A model generated the notes under the pieces. The model did no database searches. It saw only the letters and a list, made by a program, of their open reading frames with translations, and was not told the origin of the DNA. Position numbers and translations under genes: made by a program. Of a DNA stretch of 42,137 nucleotides, positions 5,643-13,495 are shown piece after piece. The first letter of the stretch is position 1. Each line of letters begins with the position of its first letter. Source of the DNA: a virus; IMG/VR virus record IMGVR_UViG_3300050821_004113, positions 1-42,137 of that record. One strand, 5' to 3'.

Positions 5643-5940
5643 TAGGACTTGGACGCCAGAAGTTGTGCGGCAGAAGATCCGCACTAGTATGTTAATCAAT
5701 AGGTTGCAGAATCACGTGCTTGGTCGGCTGGAGATGACTAAGACTCAGATTCAGGCAGCTGCGATACTTTTGCGCAAGACTTTGCCAGACATGGTGGCCT
5801 CTGCGGACACAGCCCGTCCGCTTGACCGGATGAACGATGAACAGCTCATTGCCGCCGTTAACTCCATTAGAGGCTACCTCGCTACTGAAGCAACTGGAGA
5901 CGGAACTGCAGCGTCGGCAGAGCGAGCGGCGCTTAACTGA
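5629..5940 (+). CDS. Terminase small subunit (103 aa)
   Basis: ATG 5629. The protein is an N-terminal DNA-binding helical region, WTPEVVRQKIRTSMLINRLQNHVLG, then MTKTQIQAAAILLRKTLPDM, a pattern I know from small terminase-like phage proteins. It is followed by an acidic/alanine-rich tail. It lies immediately upstream of, and overlaps by 104 nt, the large subunit. In this role it recognises the packaging start and regulates the motor. The longer frame from ATG 5581 begins on the parS-like palindrome and lacks a Shine-Dalgarno. Confidence 0.78.
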   Translation: MAARNRTWTPEVVRQKIRTSMLINRLQNHVLGRLEMTKTQIQAAAILLRKTLPDMVASADTARPLDRMNDEQLIAAVNSIRGYLATEATGDGTAASAERAALN

Positions 5941-7276
5941 CTATCGACCGTATCTTAAGCAGGCAGAGTTCCATGCTGCGGGAGCCACTTACCGGCAAAG
6001 GCTGCTCATGGCGGCGAATCAGGTCGGTAAGACATTGGCTGCTGGGTTCGAGCTTGGAATGCATACCACGGGTATGTATCCGGATTGGTGGCGGGGTCGC
6101 AGATTCGACAAAGCCACCACCTGGTGGGCTGCGGGGGTAACGGGTGAGAGTACACGGGATAACCCGCAGAGGATTCTCCTCGGGCGTCCAGGGGCGTGGG
6201 GGACTGGAGCCATCCCTAAAGTCAATATCGTGGACACTTCTTCAGCAAGAGGCCTTGCAGATGCTGTGGACACAATACGAATTAGGCATCTTGACGGCGA
6301 AACGTCTTCCATACAGCTCAAGTCGTATGAGAAGGGCCGCGAGAAGTGGCAGGGCGAAACGCTTACTGGAGGGGTCTGGTTTGATGAAGAACCCCCCCAA
6401 GCGATTTACACTGAAGGACTGACGCGTACCAATGCCACCGGAGGCATGACGCTCATCACCTTTACGCCTTTATTGGGCATGACCGAGGTCGTGAGACGCT
6501 TCTTGCTTGAGCCATCCGCAGATTGTCATGTGACGACAATGACCATCGAGGATGCCGAGCACTACACGCCAGAACAGCGTCTGGCGATTATCAATACCTA
6601 TGCTCCTTATGAGCGGGATGCCAGAACACAAGGCATTCCACAGTTGGGATCTGGTCGAGTATTCCCGCTAGGGCAGAATGAGATCGAATGCGAACCATTC
6701 GCTATCCCGAAAGAATGGGTGCAGATCTGCGGCTTGGACTTCGGTTGGGATCATCCCAGTGCAGGCATACGCATGGCATGGGATCGGGACGCCGATATCC
6801 TGTATGTCATCGCAGCCCACCGAGCTCGTGAACAGACGCCGTTGATGTTTGCAGGCGCCGTAAGACCTTGGGGTGGCTGGCTCCCCTGGGCATGGCCGCA
6901 TGATGGTCTGCAGCACGATAAGGGTTCAGGAGAACAACTCGCCAAACAGTACCGGGATCATGGTCTGAACATGTGCAAGGTCAAGGCGAGCTTTCCAGAC
7001 GGCACGAATGGGTTTGAAGCAGGCATCTCTGAGATGCTGGATCGCATGGAGACTGGCCGCTTAAAGGTTTTCAAGCATTTGTCGCAATGGTTTGAGGAAT
7101 TCAATCTGTATCACCGCAAGGAGGGGCTCATAGTGAAGCTGAATGACGATCTGATCTCGGCCACTCGCTACGCCATGATGATGAGACGGTATGCAGTGAC
7201 GCAGTTTCAGTCGATCAGGAATGTGCCTGAGTTTCAATCTCGGGCCCGGGCCGATGGCTTGAGTTGGATGGAGTGA
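5837..7276 (+). CDS. terL: Terminase large subunit (479 aa)
   Basis: ATPase domain: a Walker A-like AANQVGKT at residues ~59-66 and a Walker B VWFDEEP at ~180-186. Nuclease domain (RNase H-like): GLDFGWDHP (D301), HDGLQHDKG (D356) and LNDDLISATRYAM (D437/D438) supply the metal-binding acids. The length is normal. ATP-driven packaging of DNA through the portal and cutting of the concatemer are the known roles of the family. The start at 5837 gives a long overlap with the small subunit, but the N-terminal helix (LLKQLETELQRRQSERRL) is family-like, so the true start is at or close to this. Confidence 0.93.
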   Translation: MNSSLPPLTPLEATSLLKQLETELQRRQSERRLTDYRPYLKQAEFHAAGATYRQRLLMAANQVGKTLAAGFELGMHTTGMYPDWWRGRRFDKATTWWAAGVTGESTRDNPQRILLGRPGAWGTGAIPKVNIVDTSSARGLADAVDTIRIRHLDGETSSIQLKSYEKGREKWQGETLTGGVWFDEEPPQAIYTEGLTRTNATGGMTLITFTPLLGMTEVVRRFLLEPSADCHVTTMTIEDAEHYTPEQRLAIINTYAPYERDARTQGIPQLGSGRVFPLGQNEIECEPFAIPKEWVQICGLDFGWDHPSAGIRMAWDRDADILYVIAAHRAREQTPLMFAGAVRPWGGWLPWAWPHDGLQHDKGSGEQLAKQYRDHGLNMCKVKASFPDGTNGFEAGISEMLDRMETGRLKVFKHLSQWFEEFNLYHRKEGLIVKLNDDLISATRYAMMMRRYAVTQFQSIRNVPEFQSRARADGLSWME

Positions 7277-7279
7277 CTC

Positions 7280-7594
7280 ATGATGCGGATCATTGACATA
7301 ACTGGAGAGCGCAAGATTGATAAAGCGATATGGATCTGTGACGGCTGCGGTCAAAGTTCCGTTATGACGTTCCCGAGTGCCTACATGCCACGGCGCCAGT
7401 GCAATCACAATGGATATCAGATTTGGTGTATGCGCCCCGTGAATCACTTGGCGCAATGGTTTGATGATCACATCGAGGAGTGGCAAGAGGAATGGCGCAA
7501 AAAATCAGACGAGCGAGCGGAAAAGGCCGAGTACGAGTCAAAGCGCTTGAGGGCGTTGCGCGGTGAGCGGCCGTCGCTGAGGTTCGGGAAATGA
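7280..7594 (+). CDS. Hypothetical protein with N-terminal Cys pair (104 aa)
   Basis: ATG-ATG at 7280, 3 nt after the terL stop. CDGC (residues ~20-23) with a later Cys (RRQCNHNGYQIWC) suggests a small zinc-binding N-terminus. The C-terminal half is a charged helix (WQEEWRKKSDERAEKAEYESKRL). It sits between terminase and portal, so a head-assembly accessory role is possible. No family recognised. Confidence 0.68.
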   Translation: MMRIIDITGERKIDKAIWICDGCGQSSVMTFPSAYMPRRQCNHNGYQIWCMRPVNHLAQWFDDHIEEWQEEWRKKSDERAEKAEYESKRLRALRGERPSLRFGK

Positions 7595-7612
7595 CCGCCA
7601 TAGATGGATTGA

Positions 7613-9739
7613 ATGCCGACATTACCGGCTGAATCCCATCAGCCAGCCACCGATAAGAAACAAATCTTTGCCGAAGCCGCCGAACGCCTGCGCATTGCTC
7701 AGGAAGCCGAAGGGCTAAACCGCCAAAAAGCGGTGATCGATCTTGAGTTCGAGGACGGCCAGCAGTGGCCTGATGACCTTTACAACCTGAGAAAGGTCAA
7801 CAAACGCCCCACACTTACGATCAACCACACCCGCGCAATGGTGAAGCGGGTTGTGAACAACATGCGAGAGCAGAGACCTCGCATCAAGGTTCACGCTGTC
7901 GGCCAGGGAGCTGACAAAGACATCGCCCAGAAGCTCCAAGGCATTATCCGCCACATCGAATACAGATCCTCCGAGGCTGTCGGATATGACCTAGGAGGAG
8001 AGTTCGCAGTCAAGATGGGGTGGGGCTACTGGCGGGTGGGATCAGCTTATATCGATGATATGAGCTTTGAGCAGGAACTGGAGATCTGGCCGGTTTACAA
8101 CCCCTTCACCGTATACATGGATCCTGCGGCCCGGGACTGTACGGCTTCGGATGCTGAATGGTGCATCATCTCGGAGGAGATGAAACGTTCGGAGTTCGAA
8201 CGAAAGTTCCCCAGGACCATTGAAACAGAGTGGACCGAAGGGGCAGCAGGGGATCAGCAAGCCTCCCAATGGCAGACAAAGGAGATGATCCGCTTAGCGG
8301 AGTATTTCCGATTCGTCAAACGAGAGGATGAGCTGATCAAGCTCTCAGACGGCCGGAGCATGTATGACAGCGAGTATCGGCGGAAGTCTGATGTATTTTC
8401 CGCTGCCGGCCTTACAAGAGCTAAGGACCTCAGGGGGCGTGACATTCGGCGGCCTACTTATCGAAAGCAGCTAGAATGGCACCGCCTTAACGGAAGCCAG
8501 GTTGTGGAGTCAGTGGAACTGCCTGGCAAGTGGATCCCGGTCATACGATGCGAAGGTAATACGCTTGACCTGAACGGACAGATCCGCAGGAAGGGCATGG
8601 TCCGGGACATGATGGATGTCGGCCGGATGTACAACTATTGGCGCACCTGCGAGACGGAGATGATTGCTCTGGCTCCCCGGGCACCTTGGATTGGTACCGC
8701 ACAGCAGTTCCAGGGACACCCTGAGTGGAACGATGCCAATCAGAAGCCTTACAGCAAGCTTACCTATAATGCGGACTTTTTAGAGCAGCCAGACGGCTCG
8801 AAAGTCCCATTGCCCGCTCCGCAGCGGGTTGAGACTGTAGCGGTGCCGGCAGGATTCGTGCAGGCGGCTGAGTCTGCGATGAAAGACATGATGATCCTGG
8901 CGGGAATGCCGCATGAGCCTGGCCAGGATGCTCCTGGAGTAGTGGTGAGTGGAAAAGCCTTACGACAGCGCCAAGCGATCAGCGATATCTCCCACTTCCA
9001 GTACTACGACAATCAGACCCGCTCGATTGCGCAGACTGGTCGAGTGCTCCTGGACCTTATACCCCAGTACTACTCTGAAGAAAGAATGCAGAGAATCGTC
9101 GGTGATGATGGTGTGCCTTCCACCGTTCAGATCAACTCCCCCGGAATCGATGCCATCAAGAACGATCTATCGGTGGGACGCTACGATGTCGTCATGGACA
9201 CAGGTCCAGGATATGAGACCAAACGACAAGAAGAAGCCGAACAGACCGTAGATTTATTGAAGATAGGACCTTTAGCTGAGGCTGCTGTAAAGGCCGCACC
9301 GGATCTGATCTTCCGGGCCTTTGGCATGGATGAGATCGCGGATCGCATCGCCATTACGGTCCCAGAAGGCATGCAAAAGGCACTGGAAGGCATGCCGCAG
9401 GATGCGCAGAACATCATCAAAGGTGTGATGCAGCAGCTGCAGGTAGCCAACCAGCATATCCAGCAATTGGAACTGGAGCAGAAATACGGACTTGGCAAAG
9501 CGCAGATTGCCGCCAATGCCAAGGTTCACGACACCCAAGTGGATGCTGCGACGAAAGTGCACGACACCAGCACTCGCGCAGCAACAGAGATCGACAAAGC
9601 CCATATCGGAGCCCAAGCAAGCATTGCAGTGGCTGAGATAGGGCAGGCCGGAAAGTTGATGGACTCACACGTTAAGGGCAAGTACGCCCAGGAATCTGAA
9701 AAAGCAGCAGCAAAGGCCGAATCCAAATCAAACCCTTAA
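7613..9739 (+). CDS. Portal protein, P22 type (708 aa)
   Basis: The size is close to P22 gp1 (725 aa). The N-terminal region has the P22-portal hallmarks: DLEFEDGQQWPDDLYNLR, RPTLTINHTRAMVKRVVNN, EYRSSEAVGYDLGGEFAVKMGWGYWRV and YNPFTVYMDPAARD. The C-terminal ~110 residues form a long helix rich in Gln/Ala/Lys (barrel-like), with repeated KVHDT segments at ~640-655. It forms the dodecameric DNA channel at one head vertex. The position after terL and before scaffold and coat is canonical. Confidence 0.92.
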   Translation: MPTLPAESHQPATDKKQIFAEAAERLRIAQEAEGLNRQKAVIDLEFEDGQQWPDDLYNLRKVNKRPTLTINHTRAMVKRVVNNMREQRPRIKVHAVGQGADKDIAQKLQGIIRHIEYRSSEAVGYDLGGEFAVKMGWGYWRVGSAYIDDMSFEQELEIWPVYNPFTVYMDPAARDCTASDAEWCIISEEMKRSEFERKFPRTIETEWTEGAAGDQQASQWQTKEMIRLAEYFRFVKREDELIKLSDGRSMYDSEYRRKSDVFSAAGLTRAKDLRGRDIRRPTYRKQLEWHRLNGSQVVESVELPGKWIPVIRCEGNTLDLNGQIRRKGMVRDMMDVGRMYNYWRTCETEMIALAPRAPWIGTAQQFQGHPEWNDANQKPYSKLTYNADFLEQPDGSKVPLPAPQRVETVAVPAGFVQAAESAMKDMMILAGMPHEPGQDAPGVVVSGKALRQRQAISDISHFQYYDNQTRSIAQTGRVLLDLIPQYYSEERMQRIVGDDGVPSTVQINSPGIDAIKNDLSVGRYDVVMDTGPGYETKRQEEAEQTVDLLKIGPLAEAAVKAAPDLIFRAFGMDEIADRIAITVPEGMQKALEGMPQDAQNIIKGVMQQLQVANQHIQQLELEQKYGLGKAQIAANAKVHDTQVDAATKVHDTSTRAATEIDKAHIGAQASIAVAEIGQAGKLMDSHVKGKYAQESEKAAAKAESKSNP

Positions 9740-9751
9740 CGGAGTATTTCC

Positions 9752-10474
9752 ATGGCTAATCCCGGTCCTGCCCAAGCAGGCATTCCGAATACTGAACTGT
9801 ATGTTTCGAACGGTCCGATGTCCCGCGTCATCTATCCTGTTGGATTCACCAACGGTAATGCGATTGGCAACGGATCGGTTTCATTCCAGTACTTCAACTG
9901 CACCTATCCGATCTCAGCTTCGAGACTGGATTGTCTTTTGGAGATGTCGCAGGCCACTGCTGCAACGACTGCCACCGCGGCAGCGCTCATTACCGCCATC
10001 GGCGGCATCTATCAGACCGCTGCGAGCACGAATACGGCAGGTACGACCAACTATATCAACCTTCTGTCGGCGGCTTCCCAGACCTATTCATGGACCTGGG
10101 CAAGCAACTCAGCAGGATCGACGCAGTTCTCCTATGGTGCGATTCGTCCTCTGTCAGTTCCCCTGAATGTGAATATGGCGCAAGGCGAATATCTGGTGGC
10201 CTTTGGTATTTCCACCAGCAATTCGAGCGTGGGATTATCCACGACTGCATTGGCGCACAGCATGTCGGTCCAGGTGTGCTCGACCAATCAGACTGCGGTC
10301 AACTATGCAGAACTGACTGCTGCCACGAATGCCTCGACTAACCTATGGGGTGGGCTGGGTGTGTACTCTGCGGCCACGGGAGCATTGCCCAATACCGCTC
10401 CGGTCACTGCAATCAACCAAACCGGCGCCAACCTTGCCGATGGCATCTTCGCTTTCGTACTTCGGAACTACTGA
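9752..10474 (+). CDS. Putative virion surface/decoration protein (240 aa)
   Basis: ATG 9752 after ACGGAG. Rich in Ala, Thr, Ser and Asn with few charges, typical of extracellular beta-structure. From residue ~45 on it follows the same order of motifs as the C-terminal ~200 residues of the 16605-19049 protein: a leading S-x-(Y/F) strand, then R-x-D, G-x-Y, QTYSWTW, RPLSVPLNVN and EYLVAFGI. This suggests a shared jelly-roll-like module. A head decoration or fibre role is inferred from composition and location. Confidence 0.72.
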   Translation: MANPGPAQAGIPNTELYVSNGPMSRVIYPVGFTNGNAIGNGSVSFQYFNCTYPISASRLDCLLEMSQATAATTATAAALITAIGGIYQTAASTNTAGTTNYINLLSAASQTYSWTWASNSAGSTQFSYGAIRPLSVPLNVNMAQGEYLVAFGISTSNSSVGLSTTALAHSMSVQVCSTNQTAVNYAELTAATNASTNLWGGLGVYSAATGALPNTAPVTAINQTGANLADGIFAFVLRNY

Positions 10475-11217
10475 TGCAAAAGCCTTCTTTCACGGTTGCT
10501 GACTTTGCTGGGGTCCATAACAAGGACTTGCAGAAAACCAATGCCAGAATCTTGAAAGGAGGCTCATGGCGTAAGCAACGGGTGTGCGTGATCATTCCCG
10601 CAGCCGATACCATTCCTGCCAAAGTAGCGCTCTCACACTGGAATCTCGCTTTCCCGCCCAATAACGGAGTGGTGAGGATTCTGGCTCAGGGGATGGAAGT
10701 GGGAGATGCGTATTCTCAGGCCATTGAGAACATCCTCAATACCCCTGATTTGAAGGACTGGGAATATATCCTCACCATCGAGCATGATAATTGCCCTCCT
10801 TCGGATGGGGTTATCAAACTTATCGAGCAGATGGAGAACCACCCGGAACTTGCCTGCATCGGAGGCCTCTACTTCACTAAAGGGGATGGAGGCTGCGCGC
10901 AGATCTGGGGTGATATCAAAGATCCGGTAATCAACTATCGCCCCCAGGCTCCGGATGTAAATGGTGGCCTGGTTGAATGCTATGGAACCGGAATGGGCTT
11001 CAATTTATGGCGGTTGGCCATGTTTAAGGATGCTCGAATCAAAAAGCCCTGGTTCAGAACGTTGAATGGGAAAGATGGACTTGGGGTGGGAACACAAGAT
11101 CTCACATTCTGGTCCGAAGCTAGAAAATACGGCTATCGATGCGCCATTGATTGCTCGGTAAAGGTCGGACATTACGACTTGACTGGGGCTTTCGGAGTTG
11201 CCGATACGATGTATTGA
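10474..11217 (+). CDS. GT-A fold glycosyltransferase-like protein (247 aa)
   Basis: ATG 10474 overlaps the previous stop (TGATG). The sequence follows a GT2-type pattern: RVCVIIPAADTIPAKVAL at the N-terminus, AYSQAIENIL, WEYILTIEHDNCPP with E-H-D in place of DxD (~103-105), ACIGGLYFTKG, GTGMGFNLWRL, and GTQDLTFWSEARKYGY near the C-terminus. Family members transfer sugars from nucleotide donors. Among head genes, it could decorate capsid or fibre proteins. The frame extends to 10345 but that part overlaps the decoration gene. Confidence 0.75.
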   Translation: MQKPSFTVADFAGVHNKDLQKTNARILKGGSWRKQRVCVIIPAADTIPAKVALSHWNLAFPPNNGVVRILAQGMEVGDAYSQAIENILNTPDLKDWEYILTIEHDNCPPSDGVIKLIEQMENHPELACIGGLYFTKGDGGCAQIWGDIKDPVINYRPQAPDVNGGLVECYGTGMGFNLWRLAMFKDARIKKPWFRTLNGKDGLGVGTQDLTFWSEARKYGYRCAIDCSVKVGHYDLTGAFGVADTMY

Positions 11218-11236
11218 ATTAGGCTTTAATGCCATA

Positions 11237-11260
11237 ATGACCATCCTAATAGGAGGTCGT
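11237..11260 (+). promoter_or_regulatory. Hairpin occluding the ribosome-binding site of the endonuclease VII-like gene
   Basis: GACC-a-TCCT pairs with AGGAGGTC (11239-11247 with 11251-11258, AAT loop, one bulged A), extended by A-T and U-G pairs. The AGGAGG Shine-Dalgarno of the 11262 gene lies wholly in the stem. Confidence 0.6.
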
Positions 11261-11261
11261 C

Positions 11262-11840
11262 ATGGTGTTAACAGCAGCGCAAAAGAGCGCTCGGTATCGG
11301 GCCAAGGATGTAGAGGCCTATAGGGCACGCAAGAATGCCCTAGTCAAGCTTCCACATCACAAAGAACAGCGGCGCTTATATGCCAAACAGTGGCGTGACA
11401 GGAATAAAAAACCTCGTAAGCCACGGCCGCGCAAGTGGACAGATGAGCAGCTCATGGAGCGCAAGCGAGAATACGCGCGCAAACATGCCGCCGCGAATCG
11501 AGAAAAGCTGCGCTTAAGAAGCGCGTTTTATTATCAGAAATACAAAGCGGATGGCACGATTTTGGCGCGCCAACGCAAGTATTCTCTGAAGAAGAAGTAC
11601 GGGATAACGCCTGAGCAGTATCAAGAAATGCTGCTCAAGCAAGATTCAAAATGCGCCATTTGTCTCGGAACAATGGTGACTTCTGGAGCACGACACATGC
11701 ATGTGGATCATTGCCATGAAACTGGCAGGATCAGAGGAATTTTGTGTCATGTGTGCAATACGAAACTTGGATGGTTTGAGCGCTTTAGGGCGCAGATAAA
11801 GAGGTATTTGGATGGCAAAGCGAGCCTTGAAGGCAGTTGA
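11262..11840 (+). CDS. Endonuclease VII-type HNH homing endonuclease (192 aa)
   Basis: Basic N-terminal two-thirds (many R/K, repeated helix motifs around KREYARKHAAANREK), then the Endonuclease_7 domain: YGITPEQYQEMLLKQDSKCAIC (C131, C134), HVDHCHETGRIRGI (H150, H152) and CHVCNTKLG (C162, C165), which bind zinc and form the beta-beta-alpha-Me site. It lies between the glycosyltransferase and the methyltransferase and overlaps the latter by 29 nt, as a freestanding mobile endonuclease would. It has its own strong Shine-Dalgarno inside a hairpin and a possible promoter upstream. Confidence 0.85.
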   Translation: MVLTAAQKSARYRAKDVEAYRARKNALVKLPHHKEQRRLYAKQWRDRNKKPRKPRPRKWTDEQLMERKREYARKHAAANREKLRLRSAFYYQKYKADGTILARQRKYSLKKKYGITPEQYQEMLLKQDSKCAICLGTMVTSGARHMHVDHCHETGRIRGILCHVCNTKLGWFERFRAQIKRYLDGKASLEGS

Positions 11841-12384
11841 AGTTCAGGAAGACATCAAACTTGATTTGGGGTGCGGGCCGAGAAAAAAGGGGAATGATTG
11901 GATTGGCGTTGATCGCCGTAAGTTCGACGGCGTGGATATCGTCCATGACCTTCTGAAGACTCCCTGGCCGTGGAAAGACGGATCTATTGCCGAGATCCAC
12001 ATGTCCCATACGATGGAACACTTCACCGGCCGTGAACGGGTGAAGATCGTCAATGAGATGTATCGAGTGATGCGAGTGGGAGCGAAAGCCACCGTCATCA
12101 CCCCTCACTGGTGCTCAAACCGCGCTTATGGGGATTTCACTCACCAGTGGCCGCCGGTGTCGGAGATGTGGTTCTACTACCTTTCCCAGAAATGGCGGGC
12201 TGAGAACGCCCCGGACAATGACATCAAATGGAATCCCGATGGATATTCATGCGACTTTGAATGCTCATGGGGCTATTCGATTCATCCCACCTTTGTGGTG
12301 AAGAATCAGGAAGCCCAGCAGCACGCCATGCAGTTCTACAAAGAAGCTGTACAGGACATGACCTGTACCTGGGTAAAGAAGTAA
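11812..12384 (+). CDS. Class I SAM-dependent methyltransferase (190 aa)
   Basis: Motif I LDLGCGP at residues ~18-24, the acidic ribose-binding GVD at ~32-34, then HDLLKTPWPWKDGS, SHTMEHF, NEMYRVMRVGAKATVITPHW and YGDFTHQWPPV. This is the short phage/methyltransferase-11-like type. The target could be sugar, protein or small molecule; it has no DNA-methylase NPPY motif. Next to a glycosyltransferase, methylation of a virion-linked glycan is plausible. ATG 11812 has AGAGG upstream. Confidence 0.82.
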   Translation: MAKRALKAVEVQEDIKLDLGCGPRKKGNDWIGVDRRKFDGVDIVHDLLKTPWPWKDGSIAEIHMSHTMEHFTGRERVKIVNEMYRVMRVGAKATVITPHWCSNRAYGDFTHQWPPVSEMWFYYLSQKWRAENAPDNDIKWNPDGYSCDFECSWGYSIHPTFVVKNQEAQQHAMQFYKEAVQDMTCTWVKK

Positions 12385-13358
12385 TGGGTAAAGTCATCAC
12401 ATCCAATGGATTGCCGGAATTCATCGAAAAAGGCACCGTCACTCACATCCCCGATCATAAGCCTTCCAAGGAAGCCCCACCGCTTGAGGTGAAGAAGGAT
12501 CCACCGATAGTAGATATCGGCGAGAAGGTGGCTGAGAAACCTTTGGAAGTGGATCCCAAGCTTGAAAAGCAGATCGAGTCAGAAGAGACGGTTCCGACTC
12601 TCTCTGAGGATTCACGCAAGTACGTGAACAAACAGCATCGCTTGCGCAAGGAAGCCGAAGAAGAGGCTGCGCTGTCGGAGTCTTTGGCGCGTGAGCAGTT
12701 CAATCGCGCGACATTGGCTGAAGAGAAAGCGCGAGCTTTGGAGGCTGAGCTTTCTCAATTGAAAAAGCCCCCTGAGACTAAGGTTGAGGAACCGAAGTTC
12801 CCCCTGGCCCAGGATTTCGTCAAAGACAACAAATTCGACCAGGACGCTTATCAGAAGGCCGTCACGGATTACAACAAAGCCGAAACCAAACGGCTTTTGG
12901 ACAATGAGCGCCAGGAACGCGAAGTGGCGCAGATCAGAGCGAAAGTTGAAGCATCGTGGGATGTGGCGCGAAAGGCCCATCCTGATTTCGATGAAGTGAG
13001 AGCGAAGGTTGAAGGTACTCCAGCGGATATGGTTCCGCAGTTCGTCAGAGAATACATCGTAGACAGCGATCTATCGGGTGAAGTGGCCTACTACTTGTGG
13101 ACCCACGCCGATGAGACGCAGCGAATTGCAGGCCTCTCGCCCATCCGCGGTATCGCGGAGTTGGGCAAGATTCAGGCAAAACTGGCCACAGCGGAGCAGA
13201 AGGCTCCGATTGTGGAAGTCAAGCCTGAACGTCCCGGAGCACCCCCTCCCATTACCCCGATCTCCACTGCAGGGGCTGGAACTGTAAATACGGATCCTGC
13301 CAAAATGTCATTTGCAGAACTTCGGGCTTATCGGAAGGAAGAGCGCCGAAAGAAATAG
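12384..13358 (+). CDS. Scaffolding protein (324 aa)
   Basis: ATG 12384 within TAATG; the frame running upstream to 12261 is antecedent to the real start. It is highly charged and helical: a Pro/Glu-rich N-terminus, a long coiled coil at ~80-145 (HRLRKEAEEEAALSESLARE...), a DFVKDNKFDQDAYQKAVTDY segment, and a basic C-terminal end (FAELRAYRKEERRKK) as used by scaffolds to bind coat. Position just before the coat gene matches P22 gene 8. Function is inferred from order and composition. Confidence 0.82.
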   Translation: MGKVITSNGLPEFIEKGTVTHIPDHKPSKEAPPLEVKKDPPIVDIGEKVAEKPLEVDPKLEKQIESEETVPTLSEDSRKYVNKQHRLRKEAEEEAALSESLAREQFNRATLAEEKARALEAELSQLKKPPETKVEEPKFPLAQDFVKDNKFDQDAYQKAVTDYNKAETKRLLDNERQEREVAQIRAKVEASWDVARKAHPDFDEVRAKVEGTPADMVPQFVREYIVDSDLSGEVAYYLWTHADETQRIAGLSPIRGIAELGKIQAKLATAEQKAPIVEVKPERPGAPPPITPISTAGAGTVNTDPAKMSFAELRAYRKEERRKK

Positions 13359-13366
13359 GCGCGGTG

Positions 13367-13390
13367 CTCCTAAATCAAACCATTTAGGAG
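13367..13390 (+). promoter_or_regulatory. Perfect hairpin containing the coat-gene ribosome-binding site
   Basis: CTCCTAAAT (13367-13375) pairs with ATTTAGGAG (13382-13390), 9 bp with a 6-nt loop. The Shine-Dalgarno AGGAG of the coat gene (ATG 13399) is the 3' end of the stem, so initiation should depend on opening it. Confidence 0.65.
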
Positions 13391-13398
13391 AACTTTTC

Positions 13399-13495
13399 AT
13401 GACTCAACAGCTACTCACCATGTCCTACATAACGAATGAATCGTTAGTAGTACTGGAGAACGAGCTGGTCATTGCGAATCGAGTTGAGCGTCAGT
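13399..13495 (+). CDS. Major coat protein, exon 1 (32 codons plus 1 base)
   Basis: ATG 13399 opens with a P22-coat-like N-terminus: QQLLTMSYITNESLVVLENE then LVIANRVERQ. In the unspliced message the next codon is TAA (13495-13497), so translation would stop at 32 residues. Spliced at T13495 the frame continues as Q-Y-S-N-E-F-A-Q-T-G-A-K-V-G, exactly the expected family sequence. The 5' exon ends in U, as group I introns require. Confidence 0.88.

Noticed and set aside
9181-9616. Two overlapping minus-strand ORFs over the portal C-terminus
   Set aside because: Shadows caused by the biased codon use of the helical repeat region.
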